Assembly: GCA_021904315.1 (NCBI GenBank)
Contig: CM038919.1
Coordinates: 6,820,001 to 6,884,000, forward strand
Direction: 5' to 3'
Source of the DNA: Sphagnum magellanicum
Lineage: Eukaryota > Streptophyta > Sphagnopsida > Sphagnales > Sphagnaceae
Length of the DNA: 64,000 bases
In this document: piece by piece, positions 13,380 to 24,652 of the stretch
Layout: each line of letters starts with the position of its first letter
Position numbering within the stretch: position 1 is the stretch's first letter
The notes under the pieces: model-generated
Told to the model about the DNA's origin: nothing
The model's database searches: none
The model's input: only the letters and a program-made list of their open reading frames with translations
Position numbers and translations under genes: made by a program

Positions 13380-13960
13380 TTACCACTGATTTTGATAATG
13401 GCTTCAATTGTTGTTGATCTTCACATGGCAATTATCTAAGTACATGTTGGGCGAAATTTGGTGGATGATGTGTTATTAGACAAAAATTCTAAAGCCAACA
13501 TTATCGACGAGGATATGAGGAAATGGTTAGGGTTGCTTTCCCCCAACCCCACCCCTTATGTGCTCTAAATGGTGGATCAAAATTTGACAAAGTTAATCAA
13601 AGTCATTCGGGACTTAAAAATAGATATACATGGAATTCCATACATTCCCACATTCAACATTATGCAAAACAATGTATTTTTAGTTGACCTTGGTTTAGGA
13701 ATGCCAAGGTGATTCATGCTTGGGGGAATACCTTGATCACCATAAAAGGCAATGGAGCGATTCGGACAATTCTCGTAACAAAATACTTGGATGTTAATAC
13801 CAAGCAACCAAAAGTTCTTCTCTACTATGATTTTGCCAATGGCATCACAAATGAGGAAGACGAAATTCTCCTTTAGGGAGAACCGAAATTGTTCACCATT
13901 CAAACATTACCTTACCAAAACTAGGCACACCTTGTATCCTATGTTGCTCGAGAAACCGGT
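13380..13960 (+). pseudogene. Aspartic protease region of gypsy E1
   Basis: This lies between gag and RT. It includes the block SKANIIDEDMRKWLGL followed by a second strand reading GIPYIPTFNIMQNN, the usual gag-pol protease arrangement. It is broken by stops and frameshifts. Unit 2 holds the cleaner copy at 48150-48820. Confidence 0.55.
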
Positions 13961-14130
13961 TCAAAGGAGCTAAAGTTTGAATTCCTTCATAAACCGAGGG
14001 AAATTTTGGTAGATGAAGTCTTGACACAATTAAAAGTGCAAGATTTGAAAATTGCTAGGTGGACGTTACAAAAAGATGTCTACATTTGAAATTTGAATTT
14101 GGTCACTCCTACTGAGCCATAGTTGGTGAA

Positions 14131-15110
14131 GCTCAACACTAATCTAAACCTTTCCATGGTTGTAAAAGCAAAAATTTTGTTCTAAAAAGACAAAGATGTA
14201 TTTACATGGTGCTACAAGGATCTCAAAGGAATACCTATTCACATTGTTCAACTATGGACTGAACATGATACAATGATATCGCCTTCCCATCAAAACCAAC
14301 ATTGGATGAATCCCAATTATGTAGCAATGGTCAAACAAGATCTGGACAAACTTTTGACTGCAAGATTCATTATTGTGATGAAAGAAGTAATTTGGCTTTC
14401 ACCCATTATGGTGGTCCCCAAAAAAATGGTAAGTTGCGCATTTACGTCAATTTTAGGATATTACATGCAACCACGAAAAAGGATCCATATCTTCTACCAT
14501 TTACAAAGGAGGTCTTGGATATGGTAACTAGACACAAAGTATACTCATTTTTGGATGGATTTTTAAATTGCCATTAGATCATGACATACAGAAAGATCGA
14601 TACAAAATAACCTTCATCATTGAATGGGGCGCTCTCGTGTGGTTAGTCATGTGTTTTGGATTAAAGAACATGCCACCAACCTACCAACAAACTGTCACTA
14701 TGGCTTTCAAGGAATATGTTAGTGTGTTCATGAATTGTTTTTGGATGATTTCAACATTTTTAGTGATTTGAAAACACATCTAGCAAAAACTATGATTGTG
14801 TTTCAACAAATGTTGAGAATTTGGTATTAACTTCAACTCGGAAAAATGTATGTTTATAGTGTTTTCTAGTGTCATACTTGGCTACGTTGTGTCTAAGGAA
14901 AGGAAGCTACCAAATCTTAAGAAAATTGTAACCATAATAAAAATGTCAAAATTGAAAACCACCAAGGACATTCAAGTTTTCAATGACATTATGGCCCAAT
15001 TTTGTCGTTGTTTTATTTGGAACTTCACTTTCATCATGGCCCCAATTATGAAATTGTTATGAAATACCAAAGTTTTTAAGTGGACTCCCAAATGTTAATA
15101 GGCGTGGGAG
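14131..15110 (+). pseudogene. Reverse transcriptase of gypsy E1
   Basis: Consecutive frames encode gypsy RT blocks: NPNYVAMVKQDLDKLL, SPIMVVPKK, a VYSFLDG segment (normally FLDGxSGY), a block reading FGLKNMPPTYQQ, then thumb-region blocks to about 15062. The catalytic FLDD core survives at about 14735-14750 but in a shifted frame, so it is not translated in phase with the rest. It would have copied element RNA into DNA. It is inactive. Confidence 0.85.
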
Positions 15111-15606
15111 GCAATCAAGCAACGATATGTGGATGCATCAGTCATGATTACACTAAGGTGGGATCTGAAGTTTCACATCCATACCAACGCATCCAATTTA
15201 GCAATTGACATTATGTTGGTTGAAAACCCAACTAGAAAATGTGACCAACTGATTATGTATGTGTCTTGGTTGTTGAACAATGTGGAAAAAAACTACACCA
15301 CAACCGAAAGGGAAGCGATGGCAATGGTGTAAGCTCTTCACAAATCACACCACTACCTATTCGATAACAAGTTATGTAAATTCTATGGCCCTCTTTTACT
15401 TGGTCAAGAAACCCCAAGTTTATGGTCAGATAGCCCAATGGCTTCTCTTGTTTCTTGAATATGATTTTTTGATGATATATAAACCCAAAAAATCACACTC
15501 GGTGGTAGATGCCTTATCTCATTTGTTGGCATCCAATGAATCAAGTGGAATGCTAAATCAAATCGCTAATGCAACCCTATTCCTACTCAAACTAGCATGG
15601 TTGTAG
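15111..15606 (+). pseudogene. RNase H domain of gypsy E1
   Basis: Frames 15129-15332 and 15280-15606 cover the gypsy RNase H domain, including KNYTTTEREAMAMV and the downstream LVKKPQVYGQIAQWLLLF block. The first catalytic Asp (family HTDAS) is Asn here (HTNAS). A later Asp of the family (YVDHMAL) is also changed (YVNSMAL). A frameshift falls between the two parts. Confidence 0.75.
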
Positions 15607-15779
15607 GAAATTCATGATTACTTGTAAATAGGATTTTTTTTGTTCTGTACACATCAAAATAGAAACAAAAATTGACTTTGAAGGCCTTATCCTACGCATT
15701 GCAATAAAACAAGTTGTACAAACAAGGCCAGGATTAGATTTTTCGATAGTGCCTATATTAATAAAAAGTTCTAGTAATC

Positions 15780-16790
15780 CTCTAGGAAATGCATGAAGGG
15801 GTAGGTGGAGGTCATTTTGTGATAAACATCACAATCCAAAAAAAATTGGTTGTTAAATACTAATGGTTGACTCTTCACAAGGATGTTATAAACAATTATA
15901 GGTCTTGTGACAATTGCTAATGGATTGGCAATCTAGTCCACATTAGTCTAGCTAAACTGATCACAATGCTCCCTATTGAGCCTTTCACAAAATGGGGCAT
16001 TGATTTCATATGCCCCATCAAACCAATAGGTTGTTACACAAATAATTGTTATGTTCTAGTGGTAATCGATTACACCATCAAGTGGGTAAAGGCCAACACA
16101 TTGTGGACAAACACTATATTGGTCATAGCACGAATCCTATGTGAATTTATCCTTACACAATTCGGCTACCCACTCACCCTGTTAGCAATCAAGGTGTGCA
16201 TTTTATCAATGACACCATCCAAACCTTGATTATGCACTTTTTGTTTAAACATACAAGTTCCACTACCTACTACCCACAAAAGAATAGCTAGGCCAAGTCA
16301 ACTAACAAAGTCATTGGCCTACTCCTCACCAAATTGGTGAATGAGAAGTGTAATGATTAGGACGAAAACTTGCACATAGTTTTATTTGCTTACTGAACAA
16401 CATTCAAGGTCACCACCGAACATACCCCCTTCCAATTCATATATGGACTTCACCCATTAATGCCCATAGAATATCTCTTTCCTTCGGGGAATGATCCAAT
16501 GGATCACATTTCGATATGTGTTCTATCTAATCAAATAGTTGACTTAGAAAGGTTAGAAAAGTCCCACTAAGCTGCTACTGAAATGACCACAAAACAACAA
16601 TCCAAGCTAACAATTGGGCACACCAACATTACAAACAAAAATCCTTTGCACTAGGTGATCATGTTTTATGGTTTCTGAAGTTCGAAAAAATTCACACCAA
16701 AAAATTCAAACAACAATGGTTTGGGTTGTACGGAATTTAGTACTATCTCCCCAACAACATTATTTTGTTGGTCACAATAAAAAAAATTGA
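15780..16790 (+). pseudogene. Integrase of gypsy E1
   Basis: After a degraded zinc-binding part (about 15780-15960), the core reads PFTKWGIDFICPIKPIG at about 15978 and keeps the first Asp. The second Asp survives in VVIDYTIKWVKA. The third catalytic residue (Glu in the ESTNK block) reads Lys and follows a stop near 16290. It would have inserted element cDNA into the genome. Position after RNase H defines the gypsy order. Confidence 0.75.
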
Positions 16791-16799
16791 TCCACACCC

Positions 16800-18728
16800 C
16801 ATCCTTGTAAATGTAAACAAGCTCAAGCCCTACCAACTTTCTGCGATTTCTTGAGGATAAGAATCAAGGATACAAAGGGGGGGAGAATGCTAATGAGCAA
16901 CTGGAATGGAATGAAGATAACCAACCGAATGTGGAGGATGATAAACAACTGGAAGTAGATAGTCATTTGGTTATAATCCCACCAAAACAATTTCTCAACA
17001 AGGAATTGGAATTCAATGATGTTCAGGTTATTTCGAGAAAACAATTGGAAACGGGTCCTCTAGATACTACTTCACCATAAAGTTTTTTGCAAGGAACTGA
17101 AACTAAGTAAAGATCTGGTTATAACTCCTCCACAACTGGATATTAAGAATTCGGTTACATTCTTTGTATATTTGGAACCGAAAGTGACAAGTATGGTTCC
17201 CTTCCCACCATCAAATGCCGAGCTTGGCATAGATGGTTTTTCAATTGAAACACTAAATGGGACGAAGAACACTGAAACATAGTGTAGGAAAAACCAAGCC
17301 AGGTGCTATGTAGTACAAGTTGTGTACCTAGAAACGTTGGAAACAACCATGGGAAGAATGGGAATTAAAGAAAAGAAGACAATGATAGTTTTTCCCTCAC
17401 ACATTTGAACAAAACAAAACTTGTACACCGCAAATGAAGAACTGGACACCACTAGATCCAATAAACCGGGTGTCAACAAGAAAGAAATGGTTACCATAAC
17501 CATTATCAAAAATTAGTTATGAAGAATCAAGGTCGAAGAACCGACTACAAAAATGGCGTTATGAAGAATCAATTATGAAAAGGGCATTACCTAAAAATGG
17601 TTATAAAAGAGCAGTTATCAAAAACTACAAAACAATTGTTACCCAAGAAAGTTGTTATAAGTAAAACAGGTGAAGCAATTGTAATTGTTTCTAACAATTA
17701 CCAAAAAATGGTCAAAACCATTTCCAACGATCACATAAGACAAACCATTTGCACCATTACCAAAAGTCCATTGGCTCTTAGGACATTTTCTTATGTAAGT
17801 ATTGCCACTATTAATGTACCTCCTACCAGTTTTTTGTTTCATTATGTTGCTAATATTATCAGGTGTTCATTTCCTTCTCTATTCTACCCATTGTTTCATT
17901 CATTGCAGTTTGTATCTAGTCCATTGTTTGTGTCATTTTTGGTCATTGTGAGATGAAGTGCGAGCAAGGAAAAGGCAGAAAAGATGTTGAGAGGTCAATC
18001 TTTGAAAGAGGTAGAATTGGATCTTGAATGGGAGATCACCCCGAACAAGTGAAACCGGCGTGAGAAATATGTAGTGTCCATTTTTGGAAAAAAGGTCATT
18101 TATACCAAAATGGACAAGTTGCATAAGTGGATAGCTAAAAGAGATGTGGCTTGGGAAAAATAGGTAGGAGTAGGAGGTCTTTTTAGTCTTGAACTCATGC
18201 CCATTTGCCTTTTAATGAAAGAATTTATCCAAGGTATTGTCTAGTCTAATATGGATGTGATAGTGTTGGTAGTATAAGGGGTTTTGGTGCTACTCACCAA
18301 AGACATAATGGTAGAAATGCTATTACTAACACAGGTCAGACATTCGAAATTATCGACAAAGCACAAGGAGCCAAGTTTCTTGAAAATAGTTCCATCAGAA
18401 GCGTGGTGGACAAGGAAGGATGGAAAGTGTTTATGCTCAAGGGCATATACGTTGCTAGGATGTCCGCTTTCATCCAAGCCATCTAGTTTAAAGGGAGTCG
18501 CCTCACTTATGTGGTAAAAAAACTCATGATCTTGGTAGTGCACCAAAACCAGAATGCAAATCAATTAGGTAGGCATTATGTTCAACACTTTCACAACAAG
18601 TTGAGGGACTTGTGCAACCCCCACAAATCCAACATGACTAAAGATGCAAAGTTTGGAAGAGCACAAATCCTTGACATAGTGTTTCGAAAATGGTTTCCGG
18701 TGAACCTGAGCTTTCAAATACTGGAAGA
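16800..18728 (+). other. Extra 3' region of gypsy E1 (truncated)
   Basis: This is about 1.9 kb downstream of integrase, collinear with 52160-53950 of unit 2. Open stretches at 17597-17956 and 18511-18753 match parts of the unit 2 extra reading region. It is cut off at the deletion junction near 18728. No recognised family was found. Confidence 0.5.
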
Positions 18729-18735
18729 TGCACAC
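18720..18735. other. Deletion junction in unit 1
   Basis: Gypsy sequence matching unit 2 up to about 53948 is joined directly to copia sequence matching unit 2 from about 60719. About 6.77 kb is absent. The join has at most two bases of overlap (AA) plus one possible filler base, which suits end joining rather than recombination between repeats. Confidence 0.7.
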
Positions 18736-20388
18736 ACTATTGTAAATAAATGATCCTCTGTCTTTAAAATATTTATTTGGTTTTGATTTGTTTTGTTAGC
18801 TTCTTTAGTTATCCACTTTTTACAATCTTTTATTTGATGTCTTGGTATTTTATAAACATTTATTAGGAAACTTTTTAATATTTTATTTGTTGTTATTTGT
18901 GATTTCTTTTTTATTATTTAATTTTTTTTTTCAAGGGTTATAGGCGAACCCATCCTTGGGTGGTACCATTAGGAACCACATCAAGGAATGGTTAAAGAAC
19001 TAAAAACAGCCAAATCATTTTTTTGGGCCCTTTTCATTAAATATTTTCACAATTATAAATTATTTTTATTATTTTTTCGTGTTTATCAATTGCATGCACT
19101 AATATATGGCTTGAAGTTTATTTAGGAATTTAAAAATTGGAAAAATTTAAAATTTTATATTCCTAATTAAAATGGCATTTAACAAATTGACAGCCTCAAC
19201 TTTGGAAATTCATAAATAAATCATATTTGATCAATTAACTTCCAAATAAAAACTTAAAAATAAAATGACTTTCAAATTACATTAGGAAAAAAAATTATAA
19301 AAAAAATCATAAATCATGTTCCAAATTTGTGTTCCTAACCAAAAAGTTCAAGGAAAAAACCAAGCATCATGTTCTTGAAACTTTTTCTAAATGCAATGAT
19401 AAGGAACATCAAAATACGCAATATTTTTGATATTATTGAAATTTCAAAATATATGGAACTTAATGAATATATTTTTAAAAAACAAGAAATGTTTCCTATG
19501 ATTTTTCAAAGTTTGATGGGTCTAAGAAAATCAAGGATTTATATATAAATTTTCATATGAAAACATAAACATCAATAAAAATGAATTTTCACAATTGAAC
19601 AAAGAAATATAATTATAGTTGACATATGATCCCCTTATGCATAAGGAAAAATGTTTCCTATGATTTTTCAAAGTTTGATGGGTCCAAGAAAATCAAGGTG
19701 TGACATTCCTAGTGATACCACCCAAGGACAAGATTGCCCTTACATTTCTTCTTTTGGTTGAAACGTTTGTTTCCTCCAAAAAACAAAGCAATTGATTTAT
19801 CTATTGGAGATGTGCCATTAGTTTTTCACCACATTTCCTCTTGAAGAATAAATCCAATTACCATCTCTAGTGATAGTGTTTGATGTGCACTCATAAATAC
19901 TACAAGTCCTTCAGAGGACTCTAGTGATGTTGATTAAAAAACTACAACACTATTTGCTTCACTCATGGGAGCTCTTGCAAAATCCATTTGACTTAACAAT
20001 ATCTTGAATGCATTTGCATGTTCTGTTATAATGGCATCTTCAGCTATTTTAAGTCAATATAATTGTTTTGACAAATATATTTGAGTTGTTATGTTCTTAA
20101 TTGCATAGAACCCTTGCAGGATATCCATGTTTCTTTTGATGTTTCAGCTTGAGAGATGTGTTATAATGTTGAATCTTTCACATTAAGAAGGATGCTAGCT
20201 CTTGCTTGACCATCCTTCCTATCCCATGCTGTTTGTCTGGTACCAAGAGTAGAAGGTTTCAATTCACTCCCCTCTACCACACTCCAAAGATCCCTGCCCA
20301 ACAACACCATTTCCATTTTAACTTTCCATGTGTGAAAGTCAGTTCCATCAAATTTCTCTGGAAAACCCCCAGATTCTACAGAAGCCAT
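18729..20388 (-). pseudogene. Copia gag remnant, unit 1
   Basis: On the minus strand from ATG at 20388 the frame encodes a typical copia gag start: MASVESGGFPEKFDG, then FHTWKVKMEMVL and WSVVEG. It stays open to 20161. Further gag sequence is broken by stops and by a nested TIR element (18939-19742). The low-coordinate end is the deletion junction, with a short piece of the protease leader. Unit 2 has the matching gag at 61725-62349. Confidence 0.75.
18939..19742. mobile_element. Small non-autonomous TIR element, copy 1
   Basis: About 800 bases bounded by inverted ends. The left end reads CATCCTTGGGTGGTACCATT and the right end, reversed, reads TGTCCTTGGGTGGTATCACT. No coding capacity. It contains a 162-base internal duplication (GTTTCCTATGATTTTTCAAA at 19491 and again at 19653). 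Related copies lie at 60934 and 58493. It sits inside the copia gag. The target-site duplication is not clear, so the superfamily is not assigned. Confidence 0.65.
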
Positions 20389-20430
20389 TATTTGCTTCTG
20401 TTTATGTATTTTCTGTGACTCTATATACTT

Positions 20431-20444
20431 TGGCTCTGATATCA
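20431..20444 (-). promoter_or_regulatory. Copia primer binding site (tRNA-iMet type), unit 1
   Basis: The minus strand reads TGATATCAGAGCCA directly after the 5' terminal repeat. This differs by one base from the usual initiator-Met site TGGTATCAGAGCC. It supports the element's orientation. Confidence 0.75.
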
Positions 20445-20505
20445 TGTTTGAAATCAATGCTTTATTATTTTGAGGAACTCTCCACCCATCCTCAGAAGAC
20501 ACACA
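20445..20505 (-). repeat. Copia 5' terminal repeat, unit 1
   Basis: 61 bases matching the 3' terminal repeat at 8461-8526 apart from a short indel and a few substitutions. It abuts the primer binding site. Confidence 0.55.
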
Positions 20506-22785
20506 CTGCCTATGGTTCAAACTATGCATCTTTGTAGAGGCATCATGTGAGGAGGTCAATGGCTGTAAAATTCATTTTTCTGGTACATGCTTAGTTTCAA
20601 CATTTGTATGGAATTTTGGTGTGTCCACCTTAGAGGTAGATAGGTTGCATTTTAATCCTCAACTATTTTAAACTACTAGCACACCATTTTGGTCAAATAT
20701 GAGGAATTGATGTTTTTCCTTAAGGAGGTTTGAAGGTGAAAACTTAATTGGCAAACTCCAGCACCTGAAAGGATTACAAAATGATTGCCTTCAAAACTCA
20801 ATAAAATTTATGAAACATAAGGAAGTTTTGCATATTCCAGAACATGCCATAGTATTCATGTTTAAAATGTATGATCATCCTCCAAAATAGATGTGAAATT
20901 ATCTGCTGAAATACCTGTTTCTTTTAATTACAGTGTTTGGCCAAAAACAACTTTGGGAAAATCTTATGGGTTTGATGAAAAATTACAATTGGTTCTGGTG
21001 GAATGGCCCACCACTTGTGGATTAGATATCTTTCATCTTTTTGTGGACAAAACAACCACAAAATGCCAAGCCATCTGTTCACACAAAGATGATTTAAGTT
21101 GTAAGGGAAAGCACTGATCTTTTCATCATGGCTATCTTTAATGGGTTTGAGTCTGCACTGATTCCAGGTTCAGGACAATGAAAAACTTCTGCTCAATCAC
21201 TTAGATATTTTTGTTGCTACCATTTAAAATTGGAGCCCCATGGCCGAGATTAAGGTGAGTCACCTTCTATGTAAAGGCCATGCTACTTCTGCCAGTGGAG
21301 ATGCTCTGTGATATGGTTTTGCAAATTGGCCAATTATCCATGACCCATTATGGAAAGGAGTACAGATTGCTTACCCGGACAGAAACAACTTGAGTCGGAT
21401 TTCTGGTTTCATTAATACATATATGATTAGACAAAAATGGTGAATTAGATCTACAATTTTTTTTCACCCTCTCTGTATATAGACAAGGGTGATAGGATTA
21501 GTGTGCTGATATAGAGAGGGTGTTGAATAGGCTAGTGTATAAATGTGCTGAAAAGATGTTATGGCCCTTGAAATTGCTAAATTTGGTGGTCTGAATAACT
21601 TTTTCTTAGTTATCTTGAGTGAATTAACAATTAAATGTGTAATAAGGTTTGATAAGTTTTGTGAGAATTTTGGAGGACCAATGGAAATGCTAGAGAGATA
21701 CCATTGTTTTCAACATTCAGTTGAATAGGGTTGTTTGTAAGCTTGAACATTTGTTGTCAATGGGATTGCTAGATTTGATGGTTAGAATTTGTTTTCTTGG
21801 TTATCGCAAGTGAATTAAAAGCCAAAGTGAAATAGCTATTTACAGACAGGCTTCTAACTTCCCAATGTGATTGCCATTTGGCCCACCCCACACATTACTT
21901 GTGTACTTTGCTTTTGCATGCTGGCAAAACATATTATATAGGGTGGACCATCTAGCAATCTTGGATTGACTGATGGTGGTTCTAGAGCTTCTTTATCTGT
22001 GTCATGCCCAGATTTATCCCACCACTGCTTTGTCTTTTTTCACTCACGAGGTTCATGTCTAGAAAAGTCTAAAGCATTGAAATCCACACACAAAAAACAA
22101 TTGTCATCACCAGAGTGATCCACAGGACTGAATATAGCAGAAGATAATGGCATAAAAAGAGGCAAACAGCTCCAAAGTTGGATCCTGCAAAAAGACTTTG
22201 ATAAACACACCAAAGGTTAGGAAGGGTCCAGGGAAGCAAGGAGTCTGCTTGGATCTGGTTTTTTGTGCTACTTACTGGGCATGTTGACTTCAACAGGCTC
22301 ACTGTGGTTCAGGAGGTAGTGACAGTCCTGTGGGGCCTGTTCCATGGTGTAACTGGTGTCCAACACATTCACAATACTAGTGAATAATATTAACTTTCAG
22401 CCTTTCATGTATTTAGGAAGTAACTGCTTAAGACAATCCACTATCACACATAGCAATTATGAAAAGAGCAAAACCCTGCAAAAGTAAAGGAATAAGACCT
22501 TTGTTCCTTTGGCCCCTTTTTGACCCACTTAGGGTTTTTGAGCTTTTGGTTTGGACTTGGGTCCTTCCTTTGTGTTCTTCCTTTCCCCCTTTGCTGGGTG
22601 CTATGTTTAATGGAGCTTGCCAGGGTTTCATAACAAGACCCCAAATGCAAACAAGAGCAAGACAAATGTGTGGTGTATAAGCTGCGGGTTTTTCTTTTAT
22701 TGTGTGGGTGGCAATAGGACTACTCTCTGATATGGCTTTGAAATCAGCATCCCCTAAAAACCCTTCTTTCCCTTTGACTCTTGAA

Positions 22786-22922
22786 TTAGAGAAATTTTTC
22801 TGAAGATCGAGTGATCACCTTCGGCTCCACTTTGGCTTGATTGATATACATTTGCCATATATCTGAAATTGACTGGCCACCTACATGAATAAGCAAGTCG
22901 TCATTCCTAGTAATTGAAGCTC
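22786..22922 (-). other. Unidentified exon-like stretch
   Basis: On the minus strand a good splice acceptor (TTTCCTGTACACCAG) precedes an open frame from 22922 that includes ITRNDDLLIHVGGQSISDIW and then MYINQAKVEPK. A possible donor (GAAG before GTGATC) would end the exon at 22819; without it the frame stops at 22786. The amino acid composition looks protein-like rather than random. I do not recognise the family and found no neighbouring exon that clearly joins it. It could be a gene fragment or chance. Confidence 0.3.
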
Positions 22923-23050
22923 CTGGTGTACAGGAAAGAGTTGTTTGTTTTGATTTGCAAGTGTGTGTGTTTGTCAATCGTACGTGCACTGTATGAATGT
23001 GTAAACATAGTGGCCAGAAGAATCCAACGAAGAACATAGCCACGGCAGGG

Positions 23051-23068
23051 AAAAAAAAAAAAAAAAAA
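23051..23068 (+). repeat. Poly-A run
   Basis: Eighteen A residues. It could be the tail of an old retroposed sequence, but no body or flanking duplication was recognised. Confidence 0.4.
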
Positions 23069-24652
23069 CAGAAAGTACCTAGACTTTAAAACCTACCTGG
23101 GCTATATATGAAGTGGGTATTTTTAAACAGACCCTAATGCATAATAGGTGGGTCACCAAAAAACTACGGTAATTGATTGGCGAGTTTCAAAAATTGGATT
23201 TTTTTTATTGTTGATACCTTGTTCAGTGTACCAAAATAATAATAAAAAAATACACTGCCCTGTCAGTTCTGAAATAGGTGAGAACCGACCAATATCAGGG
23301 GTTTTTGTTTTTCCTCAAATTTGTGATGTAGCCAAATTGGTGATCATCCACAAGAACATTTAGCCAATTTTGGCTATAGGCCAGGTGTGAAAGTATATAA
23401 ACTTAAGAATCCTTTTCGGAGCTTTAATATTCTCATGTGATGAATGGGCATAATCTTCTCATCTAATTGAAGACCTTTTGCCATCTTTCTTTTTCGTGAC
23501 CTTAAGGTCACCATCTTCTTTTGAAGTTTAGTCTTGTCCCTTGGTAACTTTGAGAGAACTAAAGAAAAAAAAGATTTTTCTTCTTTGTAGAAAAGGATGA
23601 ATAAAAACAAAGTGGAGGGGAGTAGTCACATCCAAATCACTGTTCCGACAACAAATGCGAAATTCAAACACACAAACAATTAATGTGAGTAGTTGCATTG
23701 CATGCTGTACCCAAGTTCATTCAATCTGAAGGGCGGGGGAGGGGGAGAGAGTTGGGGAGAGCTAATGCATGTTTGTGTGGTTTGTGGGAACATGATCTAC
23801 TTTTGTTGCCTGCTGTGGGGGCATTACTGAAATAGGCATGCAGGTTCAGCAATAATTCATTCATATTTTAAAAATTCTGTAATTTTTGGATATTTTGAGA
23901 TCTTGTTATTGAAGTTTTTTAAGATGTAAATTAAAAATGTTGAAAGTTTTTGAAATCAAATTTAAACTGTCATTACAAATTGTCATGCATTGAACAGCCC
24001 ACACGTCACATGTGACATAATGAAATATAATCTAATTTTAATATTTTTAGTTTTAATATTGCAAAATTGTAGAATTGGTGAGACTGAATGATTTAAAATA
24101 TTAATGATACTTTGATAAACTGTAGAAAACCCTAAAATTTCCAAAAAAAATGCTGATTAATTTATTAATTCTTAATGATTTTTTCAAATTTTTTGAAATA
24201 ATAACATTAATTATTTGACATTAATTTGTCAAACCTATGTGCCTACTATGGTAGTATGTACCTTGGAAATTGTTTTCAAAAAAATTATTTTCAATTGAAA
24301 AGGGCCTCAATAGTCCTTTTTTTGGGGGTAGGTTGTCCATCTATTTTTTAAACATGTTACCCTTAGCCATCATGTACCTTTGGGTTTCATTTGAAATACA
24401 ATTTGCATTTCTTGCTAGATTCTTGGTGAAATGATGTGAAATTTGGTACATTTAATTCTTTTTGTTTGCCTTTATGGGTTCATTCACGGTTGTAAGGGTA
24501 TTAAAAAGAGGAAAAATAATTTGAAGAATTTTTTATGGCTAGTTTTGACATATAACATTAAATACATGAAAAACATTTAAGCAAGAAAATTTGAACAGGT
24601 CAAAATAAAATAATTCATCTAATGAAGGTGATTTTTCATATGTGTACAAAAT

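Larger units (their letters stand above)
9908..18728 (+). mobile_element. Ty3/gypsy element E1 (5' LTR to truncated 3' region)
   Basis: This is a plus-strand gypsy element with the order LTR, gag, protease, RT, RNase H, integrase, extra 3' region. Integrase after RNase H marks it as Ty3/gypsy. The 3' part and 3' LTR are missing because of a deletion ending at about 18728. The unit 2 copy (35495-56638) shows the full layout. Every coding domain has stops or frameshifts. No chromodomain is seen. The sequence after the LTR (TTTGGCGACC) is the likely primer binding site. Confidence 0.85.
8461..20505 (-). mobile_element. Ty1/copia retrotransposon remnant, unit 1 (interrupted and deleted)
   Basis: The outer limits are a short terminal repeat present at 8461-8526 (3' end on the minus strand) and 20445-20505 (5' end). 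Between them lie the copia 3' region (8527-9907), the nested gypsy E1 (9908 to about 18728), a deletion junction, then copia gag with a nested TIR element (18729-20388). Most of the copia pol found in unit 2 (56820-60720) is missing. The iMet-type primer binding site next to 20445 supports the 5' end. No clear target-site duplication was found, so the exact limits are inferred. Confidence 0.6.
85..24652 (+). repeat. Tandem segmental duplication, unit 1
   Basis: From about position 85 the sequence is collinear with unit 2 (position 87 matches about 24655, RNase start 4654 matches 29268, 8461 matches 33163, gypsy LTR 9908 matches 35495, 18729 matches 60721, 20445 matches 62406). The offset drifts from about 24.57 kb to 24.70 kb across the first 10 kb and jumps to about 42.0 kb after the unit 2 insertions and the unit 1 deletion. 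Homology with unit 2 is visible up to about 22,060, where the partner leaves the window. The last 2.6 kb (22,069-24,652) therefore has no visible partner, and the right end is inferred from where unit 2 begins. The first 84 bases do not align convincingly to DNA upstream of unit 2, so the left breakpoint may lie here. Confidence 0.85.
20506..24652. other. Non-coding right flank of unit 1
   Basis: The part 20506 to about 22060 is nearly identical to 62467-64000. It includes an unidentified 74-codon open frame (20893-21117, matching 62848-63072) that keeps its length in both units but has no recognised family. The part 22069-24652 has no partner in the window. It contains one exon-like stretch on the minus strand (22819-22922), an A-run at 23051-23068, and AT-rich sequence after 23850. 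Confidence 0.55.

Noticed and set aside
20893..21117. 74-codon frame kept in both units (also 62848-63072)
   Set aside because: Conservation is explained by recent duplication of all surrounding non-coding DNA; no domain, signal or splice context was seen.
23051..23068. Possible SINE or processed pseudogene tail
   Set aside because: No RNA polymerase III boxes, gene body or flanking target duplication could be recognised upstream of the A-run.
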